A DNA stretch of 64,000 nucleotides from Polytrichum commune (taxonomy: Eukaryota > Streptophyta > Polytrichopsida > Polytrichales > Polytrichaceae), in NCBI GenBank assembly GCA_950295325.1, contig OX485803.1, positions 68,279,554 to 68,343,553 on the forward strand, written 5' to 3'. Below are positions 29,038 through 41,315 of the stretch, piece after piece. Under the pieces are notes generated by a model that saw nothing but the letters and a program-made list of their open reading frames with translations, was not told where the DNA came from and did not search any database. How positions within the stretch are numbered: the stretch's first letter is position 1; each line of letters starts with the position of its first letter. The position numbers and the translations under genes were made by a program.

Positions 29038-29808
29038 TCACTCGGGATATGGCTTATTAGAGGCGACGAGCTTGAAACGGTTCTCGCCGTTGGTACAGAT
29101 ATCGCGTGCCATGAGGATTGCATAGAGGATCCGAATGGCATTGATGCAATCTGTGGAACCCGCCGCCATGGCCGTGGCGAGCTTATCATCCCCCGTCCTG
29201 TACACAAAGGAATAGCCAAAGGTGAAGGATTTCTTGACGCCGCTAGCGCTATATCCCAACGCCAGCTGCAGCTGGCAGTAGTTGTCTTCCTGGCTGGACA
29301 GGTCCTCAGGTTCATAAGTACTTGCCCCGTCTTGACCGATGGAGAGGACCTGCTTGGTGATGGAGGTGGCATCCCAGATGGCATAGTTATCATCAAACTC
29401 ATTATCCGAGCACTGGCTGAGAAACTTTTCGGCTTTAGCCTGCATCATGAGCGCAGTGGCCAGGAAACCTTTCTTCTGTTTGAGTTCTTTGACGAGGTCG
29501 TTGACCAGTCCCAGCACCGTCTTGGCGTCCTTGAGATCAACGTTGGTGCTTCCACTGAGATCTCCTTTCAAAGGCTCCTTGATTCCCCAGGTTTCTACAA
29601 TCTGTTTGGCCCGGTCGAGCCGATCAGGGGTGGGCACAAGGATGTTGATAATGTCTTGATTGTGAGCGTTGGCAGGAGCTGCGCAATTGCTCATCGTGAC
29701 AAGACCCGGTTTGACGCTGTCGGCAGTGGAGGCTTCGATGAGAGCGACTTCCTTGTCGGTAAGGCTCCGCTCTTCCTTGATGGCGGTGCTGATATGTCGG
29801 GCGGCCAT
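29038..29808 (-). CDS. Unrecognised single-exon protein, 256 residues
   Basis: I do not recognise this family. The frame is complete and intronless, from MAARHISTAIKEERS to LVASNKPYPE. It is clearly richer in G and C than the surrounding DNA, especially at third codon positions, which supports real coding. There is no signal peptide or membrane segment. The N-terminal half is helical and charged, with VNDLVKELKQKKGFLATALM. The C-terminal half has YCQLQLALGYSASG, SFTFGYSFVY and an Ala-rich helix around ATAMAAGSTDCINAIRILYAIL. The GC-rich, intron-free state could mean recent transfer or strong expression. The start ATG lies in a good context just after a purine-rich leader. Confidence 0.7.
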   Translation of the reverse strand: MAARHISTAIKEERSLTDKEVALIEASTADSVKPGLVTMSNCAAPANAHNQDIINILVPTPDRLDRAKQIVETWGIKEPLKGDLSGSTNVDLKDAKTVLGLVNDLVKELKQKKGFLATALMMQAKAEKFLSQCSDNEFDDNYAIWDATSITKQVLSIGQDGASTYEPEDLSSQEDNYCQLQLALGYSASGVKKSFTFGYSFVYRTGDDKLATAMAAGSTDCINAIRILYAILMARDICTNGENRFKLVASNKPYPE

Positions 29809-29959
29809 CTCGTATCAGGCAAGCGATCGGACACTCTGATGAAGGGTGTAGTGAGCGAGGGTGTGTGAGAGCGGGCGAGAGGGAGCTCCAATGGTGAGAG
29901 CGGGTGTGATATGTATTAGATAACCGACGAGCCGCGGAAGCGGCGAGTAGGTTATCAGA

Positions 29960-30130
29960 CATAACCGGTTGTCCACTTTTCAATCGCAACCCTTGATCTT
30001 CATGATCCAAGGGCATAGGATGCAAGTTGAAAGGTGAGAAGGTTATGAGTTGCAACTTGTGATGGCGATGGTGACGGGTTGCCAATGGGATGGAGCCACA
30101 TTGGCGTTGAAAAGTCAACAACCGGTTATG
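29960..30130. mobile_element. Small MITE with CATAACCGGTTGT terminal inverted repeats
   Basis: The left end at 29960 (CATAACCGGTTGTCCAC) is mirrored at about 30105-30130 (reverse complement CATAACCGGTTGTTGAC). About 24 bases per arm match. The whole is about 170 bases and has further self-complementary pieces inside. It lies roughly 150 bases upstream of the unrecognised gene at 29038-29808, so it may affect that promoter. Confidence 0.65.
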
Positions 30131-30616
30131 ATTTTGGGACTGTTCATCGGTACTGCAATTCTAAACCAGATCCTTGAAGGCTACGCACACATCACGAGCC
30201 TGTACCATGCGCATGTCAATGACTCCGTGCGGGCTTTGTAATGCTGCTTCATGTGACAAGTGATTCCTTCATTTCTTTGGTTTCTCAGAAGCGGCAACCC
30301 GGACGAAGTAACAATCTACCACGCTCCTTCATGGACTCAACTCCCCATCCGTGATTTCATTGAAGCTACGACACACAAGATTTTAGAGCAATGTTTTGGA
30401 GGCACCGGTTTCTCATTAGCATGGATTATGAGAGTTCTGTTGACTGTGTTGTTGGAATTAGTGCATCTTTTCGGACGTCCCTGCGCCAATCTATGTACAT
30501 TATATTGTTACAAGCGGAGTAATTTGGGAGTAATTACTGAACCCTACAGTAATGCCCAGTTGTTCCTGATTGCTCAACTACACTTTTCCTTCCCATCCAT
30601 GCTGAAGGAATACTAG
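30131..30616. other. Intergenic stretch, nothing recognised
   Basis: A 118-residue plus-strand frame at 30260-30616 shows no motif or gene structure, and I do not call it. Confidence 0.4.
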
Positions 30617-31242
30617 AGGGTGCAAGCATGGTAAAATGGATCACAAAATGGCTATGGTATACTAACATCATAATTTTTTTGGTCAAAGGCCTAAAAGTAG
30701 TAGCAAAGTGTTACTTAAGTTGGATTTTGTTTTATGATGACCTCTATTGTTGTGTTAAATACTCAAACGTAGAATATCAAGTTGAGATCTTCGAAACTTA
30801 CCATCAAAAGTGATGCTCAAAAGCAAATGATTGAGTATGGTTTTGGACGTAGATTTCATAACCTTAACTATTTTGAAGTTGGAAATTTAAAAAATAAAAT
30901 AAAATTCCTTGAATTCATTATCTACTTGAGGGCATCATCACAAAGCTTTGTAGAAAAGCATCAATTTAATGTAATTTTATCATATTTAAAAAAAAAATTA
31001 AACAATCACTTGTTCAATATTACCTACTTGCACACCACTTGCACTGTCTTCTAAAATATGTAGACTTTTTTTGGAATTTTTTTTGTCATTAGAAATTGCT
31101 TGGCTTTGTAGATCAATATGTTTTTAAGATGTCCATGATTTTTTTTCTTCACAAAATTCAAAGTTAATACATAAAATGAAATCACTATCACTTAACACTA
31201 GGCAAGGATCAAAAATTGTCCACTTTACCATGCTTGCACCCT
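30617..31242. mobile_element. Inverted-repeat element A, about 626 bases
   Basis: Ends GGGTGCAAGCATGGTAAA at left and its mirror at right, about 22-25 bases per arm. CTAG occurs on both sides and may include a short target duplication. The AT-rich interior is non-coding. A second, diverged member lies at 31881-32481 in the same orientation and shares the internal sequence. Confidence 0.7.
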
Positions 31243-31320
31243 AGAATGTATCGAGATCTCCCCCTTATTTCCCAAGTCCTTTGTAGGTCAGTTATGCTAG
31301 TGCTATAGCGAATCTAACGC

Positions 31321-31680
31321 TCGCTCGTGGGTTTCCGGATAATCTAGACACCTAAGAAATCATGAGGGAATGAAAGGCTTCTCTTTGTGAAAAGACTGGA
31401 CACCATACATTGTCCAAGGATCAAAATTTGGAAGGCATAGGTTAGGTTCATTCCCCGGGGGGGGGGGGGTGGAGTCTTCATTGAATATGAAACACACGGC
31501 TATAATTTTCAACACTTGCTTGGGGGTTCCCGGATAAACTAGACACCTAAGAAATCATGAGTGAACCAAAGGCTTCTCTTTGTGAAAAGATGGGACATCA
31601 TACATTGTCCAAACATTCATGATGGTGCCTGTGTATCGAAATTTGGAAGGCATAGTTATTACTTGGTTAGATTCATTGTT
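31321..31680 (+). repeat. Direct duplication of a 130-150-base block
   Basis: 31321-31455 and 31505-31680 share CTAGACACCTAAGAAATCATG, a GGCTTCTCTTTGTGAAAAGA block, CATACATTGTCCAA and AATTTGGAAGGCATAG in the same order. A G-run lies between them. It sits between the two inverted-repeat elements. Confidence 0.75.
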
Positions 31681-31880
31681 GTCCAATGAAGAACATCGAA
31701 TACATGAACGATGATGTGTTGACGTGCCAACATTTTTGTTGAGCCGGTGATTGGTGACATGCTTCCCATGTCTTGGTGTGTGTTCCTAAGTGGGACATGT
31801 TGCACATGTTTAGTTTTTCAGTTGTGTCCTATTTTATTCTCTTCCAAAAAATGCATATTTGGCAAGTTGATCTTAACTTC

Positions 31881-32481
31881 TAGGGAGCAAGCACAATCAA
31901 GTATACAAAATAAGTGATGCGGTATACTAAAACCATTTTTTTGGGGTCAAACGCCTAAATGTAGTAGCGAAGTGTTCTTTAAATTGGGTTATTTTCATGG
32001 TGCTCTCTATTTTTGTGTTAGGTACTCACATATAGAATATCAAAATGAGATCTTCAAAACTTTTCATTAAAAGTACCGTGCAAAAGGTAATGGCTAAATC
32101 CGGTTTTGGACATAAATTTCATGACCTTAAATATTTCGATGTTGGATTGTTTTTTCATATTCCTTGAATTCATTATAAACTTGAGGGCACCATTACAAAA
32201 AATTATATAAAAATGATATTTTAGACAAATTCAAGACAATCATGTGTTCAGTATATCTAGTTGCGCACTACTTGCACTGTCTTCTCAAATATGTAGACTT
32301 TTCTTGAATCTTTTTTTATCAACATAAATTGCTTGGCTTTTTGAATATGTTCTTCAAACGTTTATGATTTTTTCCTTCACAATATTCAAATTATATATAT
32401 ATATATCTATCTTTAAATCACTTTCACAGAAACCTATTCAGGATAATGGAGTTGTGTACTTGACCGTGCTTACGGCCCCTA
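31881..32481. mobile_element. Inverted-repeat element B, about 600 bases
   Basis: Diverged relative of element A. Its ends begin GGGAGCAAGCACAATCAAG and, inverted, GGGGCCGTAAGCACGGTCAAG. CTA flanks both sides, consistent with a three-base target duplication. Internal blocks such as GTATACTAA, GTAGTAGCGAAGTGTT and GAATATCAAAATGAGATCTTC match element A in order. Confidence 0.65.
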
Positions 32482-35358
32482 CTTATATTAAAATGTTCAA
32501 TCACTTGTCTAGACCAACACCAAATGTGACAGTGGACATGCCGTTTGTGTTGAATATATACCGTGGCTAGATTAATGTCTGGGGAGATGTTTGGGCATAA
32601 TTGATTAAGGTCCTATCATTTTCTACTTGAAGTCCAACCGAATACATGTTGACATCTTTTGGGTCTTCTTTATTAAAATGGGGTATATTCTACTAAAACA
32701 ATTGGTAGTTTTCTTGAGGTTTTGAACTTCAAACGGCTATTTCTCAAACTCAACTAGTTCATTTGTAACTATTCGTCAGTTCTCCCCGTTCATTTGGCTA
32801 CATAGCCAGTCCGACACAAAATATTTCTTTAAAAAAAATGACAGATGATTTTGAAAACGATAGACACAATTTTTTGGAATTATTTTAAAGTGCCTTACAC
32901 ATTTATCAAAATACAATAAATTTTGACTTTACACAAAGCTTTTGTGGTGTTAATAATCCGTTGTAGGATATTACAAAGTGAAGGGGTTCGCATTATATTC
33001 CAAGTTGGTCCTTAGTCATCACAAAGAATACAATTGCAAGACTATGTACTAAGAACTTGGTCTATGTCCTTAGGTAAGGTGTGCTAGGTAGGATGTGGTA
33101 GGTAAGGTGTGGTAGGTAAGGCGTAGTAGGTAGGGCGTGGTATGTAGGACTTGTAGTTAGGGTTTTCTATTGGCTGAAGGGGCAAGGGAACAGAGTATTT
33201 AAGGGGTGGAAGAAGGATGGTAGGCATTGTGAGTTCGGCCTTCGGAGTTAGGAGGAATTGAAGACCTTGCAGGAGTTTGGAGGGGCTTGAAGGCATTTAG
33301 AGGCGTTGAATATCTTGGACGAGCGGTGGAGACCATTGACGGAGCTTTGGAGACCACCGAAGACCATTTGTGAGAAGCGATGGATTGAGAGTTTATTTGA
33401 GTGATGGATTGAAAGTTTAGTTTGACTGAAAGATTGAAAGTTTAGTTTATGTGAAGGATTGAGAATTTAGTTTGAGTGAAGAAGTGAGGTTTTAGTATAA
33501 ATATTAAATTAAGTAGATATTTTGATCCATTGAATTTGTATCCAAGTTGTAAGAAAAACTCATATTTAATAGAATCAAAATATGTATTTTATTATAAAAA
33601 ATGAATCTTTAGAAACTAACTTGTATTTTGCAAACACATTTAGATTACAAAACTTACACTACGGAAAACCCTGTGCTTCCGAACAAACACAAACAACAAG
33701 CCATCGTGTGATCTATACTATAAGCATTGAGCAATGTTTTTGATGAGAACCCACACACTAATGAATGCAATCATGACTCATACACTTGACTCATTTGATT
33801 TACTTGTTTCAATTGTTGAAAATTAAATGATTTCCATTGATTGGTTCACAATTTATGCCCCATGTCACATTCAATATAACAAGTGAAAAAAAGTTGGAAA
33901 TTCTAATAAGAATTGGACATTATAAAATTTAAGTTATAAAACACATATATATTCTTGAATCAAATTTCAAATTTCACTTCCATATACGTGTGTTACATGA
34001 TAACTTAGTATAATTTTTTAATTGGAGAAAAACAACATTCCTTCTCATGTATATTATTTACGCTAATCCTTCAAATAATACTTCCTTTTACAATCACGTT
34101 AGTTTGTACATGGTGTGAAAAGTGGACCCCCAAGACCTCAAGGAGTGTATAAAAGGAGTATTAACTATGATTGTGGTTTGCAAAATATACAAAAGGCTTG
34201 GGTGTTCTTTTGCTTTGCAATGTAACTATATATATCATGCCCTATGAAATATTAGTTCCATACGTAATGTCAAGTGGCTCAATGTGGACTTATGATTTGA
34301 CCACCACATCACGATTCATGGTAGCCTTGAAAATGGTTAATGTGTTGGTTACAATGACATTCATGATAGAAACCAATTTATATGAGAACTACACCCAGTG
34401 AAAGAAAGAGTTTCTTATGACTTCATGCACCATAACTAAGGTAGTTTTTTCTATAAATGTTAGAGGCATAATTTTTTTTGCAATAATACTTTTCTCATAT
34501 ACATAGTGATAGGGCAAAATCTTACCTTTTTGTGGTATATATATATATATATATATATAGTCATTTCCCAACTTTAACTTTATATGTATATGATTTTTTG
34601 GTCCCCCCTAAATTCATGTAAAGGGGTATTTAAAGGTGGTGTACGCATGTACATTTTTTTTAATCAAGTGTGCACCATTGTCATTGCTCAGTATGTAACC
34701 TTTTGTGTATATTAAGTAACCTTAAATTGGTGTTGGTCTTCAAAAATATGTGGTAAATCCCCTTAGCAAAACAACTACACTTGAATCCTCAATCACTCAA
34801 TATGATTTCATTCTTTCACATCAAGTGTTGGTAGGTTGTGAAACTAAGAAGCTTGAGAAGGAAAATTGAAGAGCCAAATATCATTTCTTAATTCCGAGAA
34901 CTGGAGGAATCATCAAAAAACACATTGAAGTGCACTTAATTGTTAAATGGTCATTATGTCCAAACGATTGCAAGTTAAAAAGCATATTTGGTATCAATGG
35001 AAAAAATTATGAAATCTTTACCAGATGAACTCTTGTTGTGTAAAAATTGAGAAAGATACGAAGGAGATATCATCATTCAAAGTATATGGAGGAGCTTCTT
35101 GAAGGTGAGCGCCACCTTGAACTATACGAAGGAGGTTAGGGCATGATTGGCCACCTTGCAATACATTACTACCCTAACTTAGGCATACCCCCAAGTTATT
35201 GAAAGTCTCTTCCATTATGCATTTAGGGCCACCTCTCAAGGTAGCGGCCCCTTTTAAATATAATTCCCTTGACATTCTCCCCTAATGTACCTTCTTTTCC
35301 CCTCTTATTTATTTTCCTTCCCTCCACAACTCCCTCTCCATTAGCCACATTAGTATGT
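32482..35358. other. AT-rich intergenic region with minor tandem repeats
   Basis: 33072-33150 holds about four copies of an 18-base unit of the type GGTAAGGTGTGGTAGGTA. 33370-33500 holds about four copies of a 25-30-base unit around GGATTGAAAGTTTAGTTT. A TA microsatellite is at 34537-34559. No gene is supported. Confidence 0.55.
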
Positions 35359-35757
35359 GCAACAACGTGGAGGCACCACGGGCCTTGGCTTGGTGGTTAG
35401 GGCTCATGGCCCCCAATGAGGAGGTTGTGGGTTCTATTCCCCATGCCGGCGTGGTGCTCACCACCTTAGTCCACCCAACTATGGTGGGGGGTCCTTGGAC
35501 CTTGTTGTATGGGTACCTCAAAGCCCTTTGGGGGGATACCATGTCCGGTATCTTCAAGGCACTAGTGGCTAGCTAGGAACTAGTATAGTGTGTCACTATA
35601 GTGTCCATCCTCGAAAGGGGAGAGTAGTATTGTCCCAATGTCCCCTTGTCCAGTGGGCATCGGGTCATTGGCATTACGAACGGACACTTCATTCACGCCG
35701 GCCCCTTGCTAAAAAGGGACCGGAGTTTCTATCTATCTATCTGCAACAAAGTGGAGG
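35359..35757 (+). mobile_element. tRNA-derived SINE with 15-base target duplication
   Basis: The 5' part resembles a tRNA gene with an internal RNA polymerase III promoter: A box about GGCTTGGTGGTTAGGGC at 35386 and B box GGTTCTATTCC at about 35430. The body of about 369 bases ends in a short ATCT repeat. The flanks GCAACAACGTGGAGG (35359-35373) and GCAACAAAGTGGAGG (35743-35757) form a target-site duplication with one mismatch, so the insertion is fairly young. It needs a LINE for movement; none is seen here. Confidence 0.85.
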
Positions 35758-36660
35758 GCAATGCTACATTGATTATCCTAATTAGTGCGTGTGGTACTAA
35801 TTCCTGAAACACATACTACTTTGCCAAGTCTCAAATTTAGCAAAGCCTAAATTTTTACTAAGTGATATTATATTCATGAATATAAGCTCATTTATCATAG
35901 ATTTCTAGAAATTTTGTGCATGTTTTGAGGTGTTTGTAAAGTGATAAAAATAAAATAAAAATTTTAGGCCAAATTGAATAGTGCAAGGATGAATAGTGTT
36001 GGTACTTTCAATGAACAATACCGTTATGAATAATATTTTCAGTGAATATTGTCAGGATGAACTATGCTTTCTAGATCTTTTTGTCACACTAATTTCATAA
36101 CGTAAAGAAGTTTAATATCACCTTCACTAATTTCCCATACTTAGTATTAACCCTCCTCACTAATTGGGATAATTAGTGTACCTATTTGTTTTCACTATAT
36201 AAGCTAACTTGTATGCTTGAGACAAAGGATCAAGGGCCATCGACTTGGATGTCTTTTGGTGGGATTGAGCTATATTATGCATTGGAATTGGATGAGGATG
36301 TGGCAAGTGCATTTCACCCCCAAAAAATGAACCTATTAAAGGGCTTCCATTGACATCCATTCCTAGGTAATGGGAGGGGTGGGGGCAAGCATTTCATTAA
36401 AAATAATGTGGTGTAATAAAAAATAGAGTCTCCTTTAAAATTTTGAGGTTAAAATCAAAAATACTAAAAAAAGAAGGAAAATGGGAATTAATCATTCTCT
36501 AATATAATATAATTATTTCCTGAATATTTGTGAAATATATGGAATATCTCATGAATATGCACATGACCTCCTTGAAATACCTTTTTACTGCATGTGATTC
36601 ATAGCTCTACAAGGTAGTCACTTACTTCTCCCCCCTGGTAATTGTAATCTTCCCACATCA
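35758..36660. other. Intergenic stretch between the SINE and the large transposon
   Basis: AT-rich, with no open frame that I can support. Confidence 0.5.
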
Positions 36661-37488
36661 CTTTAATGCTCGGGGGGGGGGGGTAGTCATTGGTTGGAGT
36701 AGCAATATACGTGCAAACAAATGATAGGGTATTTTAAAAACATGGGGGCAAAAAATTATAAATAATACTATATTCGTTAAATTGAGACTTTCTCTAGTCT
36801 CAAATTAATATATGGATCAAACAACATGAAGATGCCTGAAACTATATTGTCAACAATCTCAAATATATTAAATGTTCTAATATCCCACACCTATGATGTG
36901 CGGACATAAGCACATATGGTAGAGCACTCAACACCAATTTCATCAACAAAAACACATTGGGTAGAGCACTCCAAACAAGTTTCACCCAAAAATATATATA
37001 TAATGATTTCTATTATTAGCATGCTCCATAGAATATAGACATTGCAACATACAAAGTGCATGTAATAAATGCATATTTTTTCAATGGACAATTTAGTCCC
37101 AAACTTAATAAAAAAATGAACTTCACATTTGTATTGAAATATAGTAAATGGATATTCATCCAACTCCAAAACAATATAGTATTCGTAAGTTCTACCCAAA
37201 CTCTGCCCCAATTTTGAAGAGCACACATATGAGTAATATATGTTCGTAGAATTACTGTTTACACTATAATCATGCTAACACAATCCTACCAACTTCTCAT
37301 TCAACGTGGGTTGCTTCTTCTGCGATCCGAGCAAGGTTGTCTTTTGCAAAAGTTATGTACTTTTGAGGGATGGACACTGATCCACTATGATTTTTCCGTG
37401 GTTTCCATGCTATGAATATGGAATCTGTATCTACCCAAGATGGACCGTGCTCAGAATCCACCTTCCACCGAAAGTTAGGGTTTGTATC

Positions 37489-40361
37489 CTAGCCTGTATA
37501 ATGCCGAATCACATCTTCATTCCTTGCCGTCGGTCGGTAGTACTCCACTTGTATTTGTCGAAAATGAGGGCTGGAAGTTACAAAATTGGGTTTGGACAAA
37601 GCTCTTGCCACCCACACTGGCTTCACATATGTCTCGTCTCCAGGACGCAAAATGAGCATATATCCTTCATGACAATCCACTGCAATGCGAAAAGATGGTG
37701 GCGGACGACTACTAGCAGGCCCCACATAATGGTCGTCCACATCAAACTCCTCTCGAACCTCTCCATTTCCCAAAAGACTAGCCTCTGAAGCTTGTACATC
37801 GACTCGTGTTTGTGGCCAAAATCCATGCCTCAAAGTATGAGGGCTATCTTGGTGGAGGTCTACCAAGGCGGCACGAACACGTGTCCAATAATGTATCCAA
37901 CTCCCATAACGATGCCAACATGATCCGCCAACATCCGCTATCTTCAAACTCTCCCAATATTGTATGAAGCCTGATATACCTTTCAAAATATCCTCCAAAT
38001 TCTTCATGGCTATTGGCTTACAAGGGCTAGGCTCCCCATCCGGTAACATGGTCTTCCCATCCGCATCCACGCGCCACACAAGAAGACCCTCCGGCGGGCT
38101 CCAGTCTTGTGTCGTGCACAACAACTTGTATTGCATGGCCGGGACACCATCGTCACGCATGTAGAACCGGAATTGTTGTGCCTTCGTATGCCCGATCAAT
38201 CGGTGAGCTCCACTTCGAATATAAGGTTCTATAAATGCCTTGAAGTCTGGCACCTCCTCAATCATATGGGGGATGACGGGAACGTTCTCCAAATCCATGT
38301 ACGACTTCATCAATAATGGGATTGTAGGAAAATCCTCCTCCCGCAACTTCATGCTCCACCGCCCAAAAGATGCATCAATATCATCGTGCGTGTGGCCTAC
38401 CAATAGGAAGGACACAAAAACCTCCTTGAAAATGCCTTTCGCAACCAACAACGACCAATATGCAAATACATATCTGCTTTTATTGTCCTTGGCACAATTG
38501 TCCAATTGGACACGCAAAGTTGGAGGCAATTTCTTGGCAATCACGGGTTCATTGGGTGGCTCGGGCAACGAATGCAAGCATACATCTTTTCCATCCAACA
38601 CCGCTTCATATAAAGGTGTTGAACCCGTGTTCTCAAATAACAATCTTGAAGAATAGGCTGGTGGTTTCTCTAAATCACGTAAAAGCCTTGCAAATGATCC
38701 TATCGTGTGGTTTGAATCCGCTGGATACAAATCAAGAGCATAATGAGCAAACTTGACATCACCGTGTCCATGTGCAATCATTCCTGCAATGCCAACCCAA
38801 CGTGATTAGCATCTATGTATGAATAAACCATTATGAAGGAATCCATGTTCTCCAGTACATCACGGAATAAAAAACCACAACATTTAGGGTATGTCATGAC
38901 ATTGTTTCGAAGTTCACTTGTAACCGATACAGGCAACTTAAAAAACCCATCCGTGGCCTTGATTCGATTTGCAAAACATGGGGAGGCTGTTTTGGCATGG
39001 TCCATTTTGTCATGGATGACCGTAAGAACCTCCAAGGGCCTGGAGATGGACAAAGCTCTATTTGTGTAGTAATCATTACGGTGTGCCTCTTGCATGTTTA
39101 CGTGCTTGAAATAATTCAATTGATGCGCTGCATATGACTCGGTACCCATCGTGTGTGCATCCCGGAGGCGCTTCAACTTCTCGCAATTAGAGCACCTAGC
39201 AAATTTGTCCCCTCGTCTTTTTGTAATGTATTCGCTAAAGTTTTGTTTCTTGATTGCACTTAATTTTGACAATGAAATTGGCTCCAACCCAATCTTCTCG
39301 CCAACTGCATTAACGTCCAACAATATGTCTTTCCATTTTGTGCCTGTGGGAAGAACTTTCTCCACAACCTTTTCACCGGTTGTGAGTGTGCGTGTTTTGT
39401 GCGGCATTGCATCAGCAAGGGGGACAATGATGGTTGCTAGAGTTGCCGTTGCTTGCCTTGTTGCTTCCCTAGGTTTCTTTAAACCCACGTTCCCATGGTG
39501 ACGGGACCGGCGGCCTTCCTTGGCATAAGCAGCTTGTCTATAGAAGTCCGCCTTCGACACACCGTAAATGGTGTACCATGCCTTACAACACACGTCTATG
39601 CTTTCAATGGTGATTACCTTGCGACCCGTCCCATTCACATGTATTGCCCTATGGACATCAAGTTTTTTTGTGGATCTTAGACGAAAATCTCCAAGCCACA
39701 TTTCTTCACGGATGGCCTTCAATTTATCCCTTGGAAACAATTAGCAACAACAATGCACACAACAATCCTTTGTGGCAACTTCTCTTATGGACTCCTCCCC
39801 AAGCAGCCTTTGACGTTTACAATCAGTTGCAGATGGAGAAGGACGTGCCACAGTATCGTACTTTCTTTGACCCTTGCGTGGCCGCATGTTTGATTGCATT
39901 TCCTTTTCGAGTTGCATGTGTCGTTGCTCATGTTCACGCAAGCTAACTCCATCAGTCGTGACATTCCTCAATGGCCACCTGCGGAGGGAGAACCTATGAA
40001 TGGGATCCACCTCAGAAGGAACGAGTGACTCCAATATGACAATCCCAACGTCCTCGGTGCCAAGCGGATTTTGATCAATGCAATCTTGTGGATGGGTGTT
40101 ACGACAGATACCCTCCGCCACAACAACCCCATTGTCATTAAGAAGTAACACATCCAAATTCACCCATGAAGCTCTTGAAAGCACGGCACACTTTGGAATG
40201 GGACAGTCCGGTACGGAACGCGAAGGTATATCGAAATGCTCTTCATCTGAACTCTCATCCATAGTAGCCTCCCCGACAATGTCTAGCTCTTCCTCAGATG
40301 CAGATGGCCAAGTGGCCATGTCTTCTCCAGACGAATACCCTCTTCCAGTATACCCATCCAT
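37489..40361 (-). CDS. DUF7869-like putative transposase, one in-frame stop
   Basis: Two exons, 40361-38918 and 38783-37489, with agreeing phase; about 911 residues apart from one TAA at 39741-39743 (codon 207). Motifs of the widespread DUF7869-type proteins are clear: SRHHGNVGLKKPREATRQ, IHDKMDHAKTASPCFANR, LQLDNC-like VQLDNCAKDNKSRYVFAYWS and LVGHTHDDIDASFGRWS. The conserved Asp of HDKMDH, Asp of LDNC and Asp of HTHDDID are spaced as expected for an RNase-H-like transposase or integrase core; that reading is inference. A Cys cluster (CCVHCCC) before the stop and CSNCEKL further on suggest zinc binding. The start at 40361 follows an acceptor-like TAG, so a leader exon may lie upstream; an alternative ATG is at 40421. 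The frame is otherwise open, so the stop is recent or read through. Confidence 0.75.
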
Positions 40362-40549
40362 TTTGCCTACACACATGAACATGGAACCTTGTAAAGAATT
40401 GACAAAAGCTATAGGGTCCAATAGAAAAACACAGAAACCTTATCATAACACATGTTGTATGAATATTATATCGATGGGTTCCAAAAAGATGGAGCGCACA
40501 ACAGTTTATTCAGGATCCGTCTATGCACATCCCCATTGTGTGCATGAGG

Positions 40550-41315
40550 GTGGGTTTGGGTCGAGCAACCCAAACCTCGTGATAGGATGGGCCTGCTAAT
40601 CCAGGCCCAACCCGTGACAGGGGTGGGTTTGGGTCGCTCGACCCAAACCTCACAATGGAGGTGGGTTTGGGTCGCTCGACCCAAACCTCACAATGGAGGT
40701 GTGTTTGGGTCGAGCGGCCCAAACCTCGTGACAGGATGGGCCTGGTAATCCAGACCCAACCCTTGATAGGGGTGGGTTTGGGTCGCTCGACCCAAACCTC
40801 GTGACAGGATGGGCCTGCTAATCCAGGCCCAACCCCTGACAGGGGTGGGTTTGGGTCGCTCGCCCCAAACCTCACAATGGAGGTGTGTTTGGGTCGTGCG
40901 ACCCAAACCTCATGACAGGATGGGCCTGGCAATCCAGGCCCAGCGCGTGATAGCGGTGGGTTTGGGTCGCTCGACCCAAACCTCATAATGGAGGTGGGTT
41001 TGGGTCGAGCGACCCAAACCTCGTGACAGGATGGGCCTGCTAATCCAGGCCCAACCCGTGACAGGGGTGGGTTTGGGTCGCTCGACCCAAACCTCACAAT
41101 GGAGGTGTGTTTGGGTCGAGCGACCCAAACCTCGTTACAGGATGGGCCTGCTAATCCAGGCCCAACCCGTGAGAGGGGGTGGGTTTGGGTCGAGCGACCC
41201 AAACCTCGTGACAGGATGGGCTTGCTAATCCAGGCCCAGCCCGTGATAGGGGTGGGTTTGGGTCGCTCGACCCAAACCTCACTATGGGGGTGGGTTTGGG
41301 TCGAGCGACCCAAAC
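40550..41315. repeat. Palindrome array, 14 copies, between the two divergent genes
   Basis: Fourteen copies of GTTTGGGTCG, two variable bases, CGACCCAAAC (with flanking G and C). They start at about 40553, 40625, 40664, 40702, 40774, 40846, 40886, 40958, 40996, 41069, 41108, 41181, 41254 and 41292. Centres are mostly CT or AG. Alternating spacers include a second hairpin, TGGGCCTG mirrored by CAGGCCCA. The long minus-strand frame across the array is a repeat artefact. Confidence 0.95.

Noticed and set aside
40510-41313. 267-residue minus-strand open frame with WVERPKPT-type repeats
   Set aside because: It is the translation of the palindrome array; all frames there are repetitive, and neighbouring frames on both strands are equally open.
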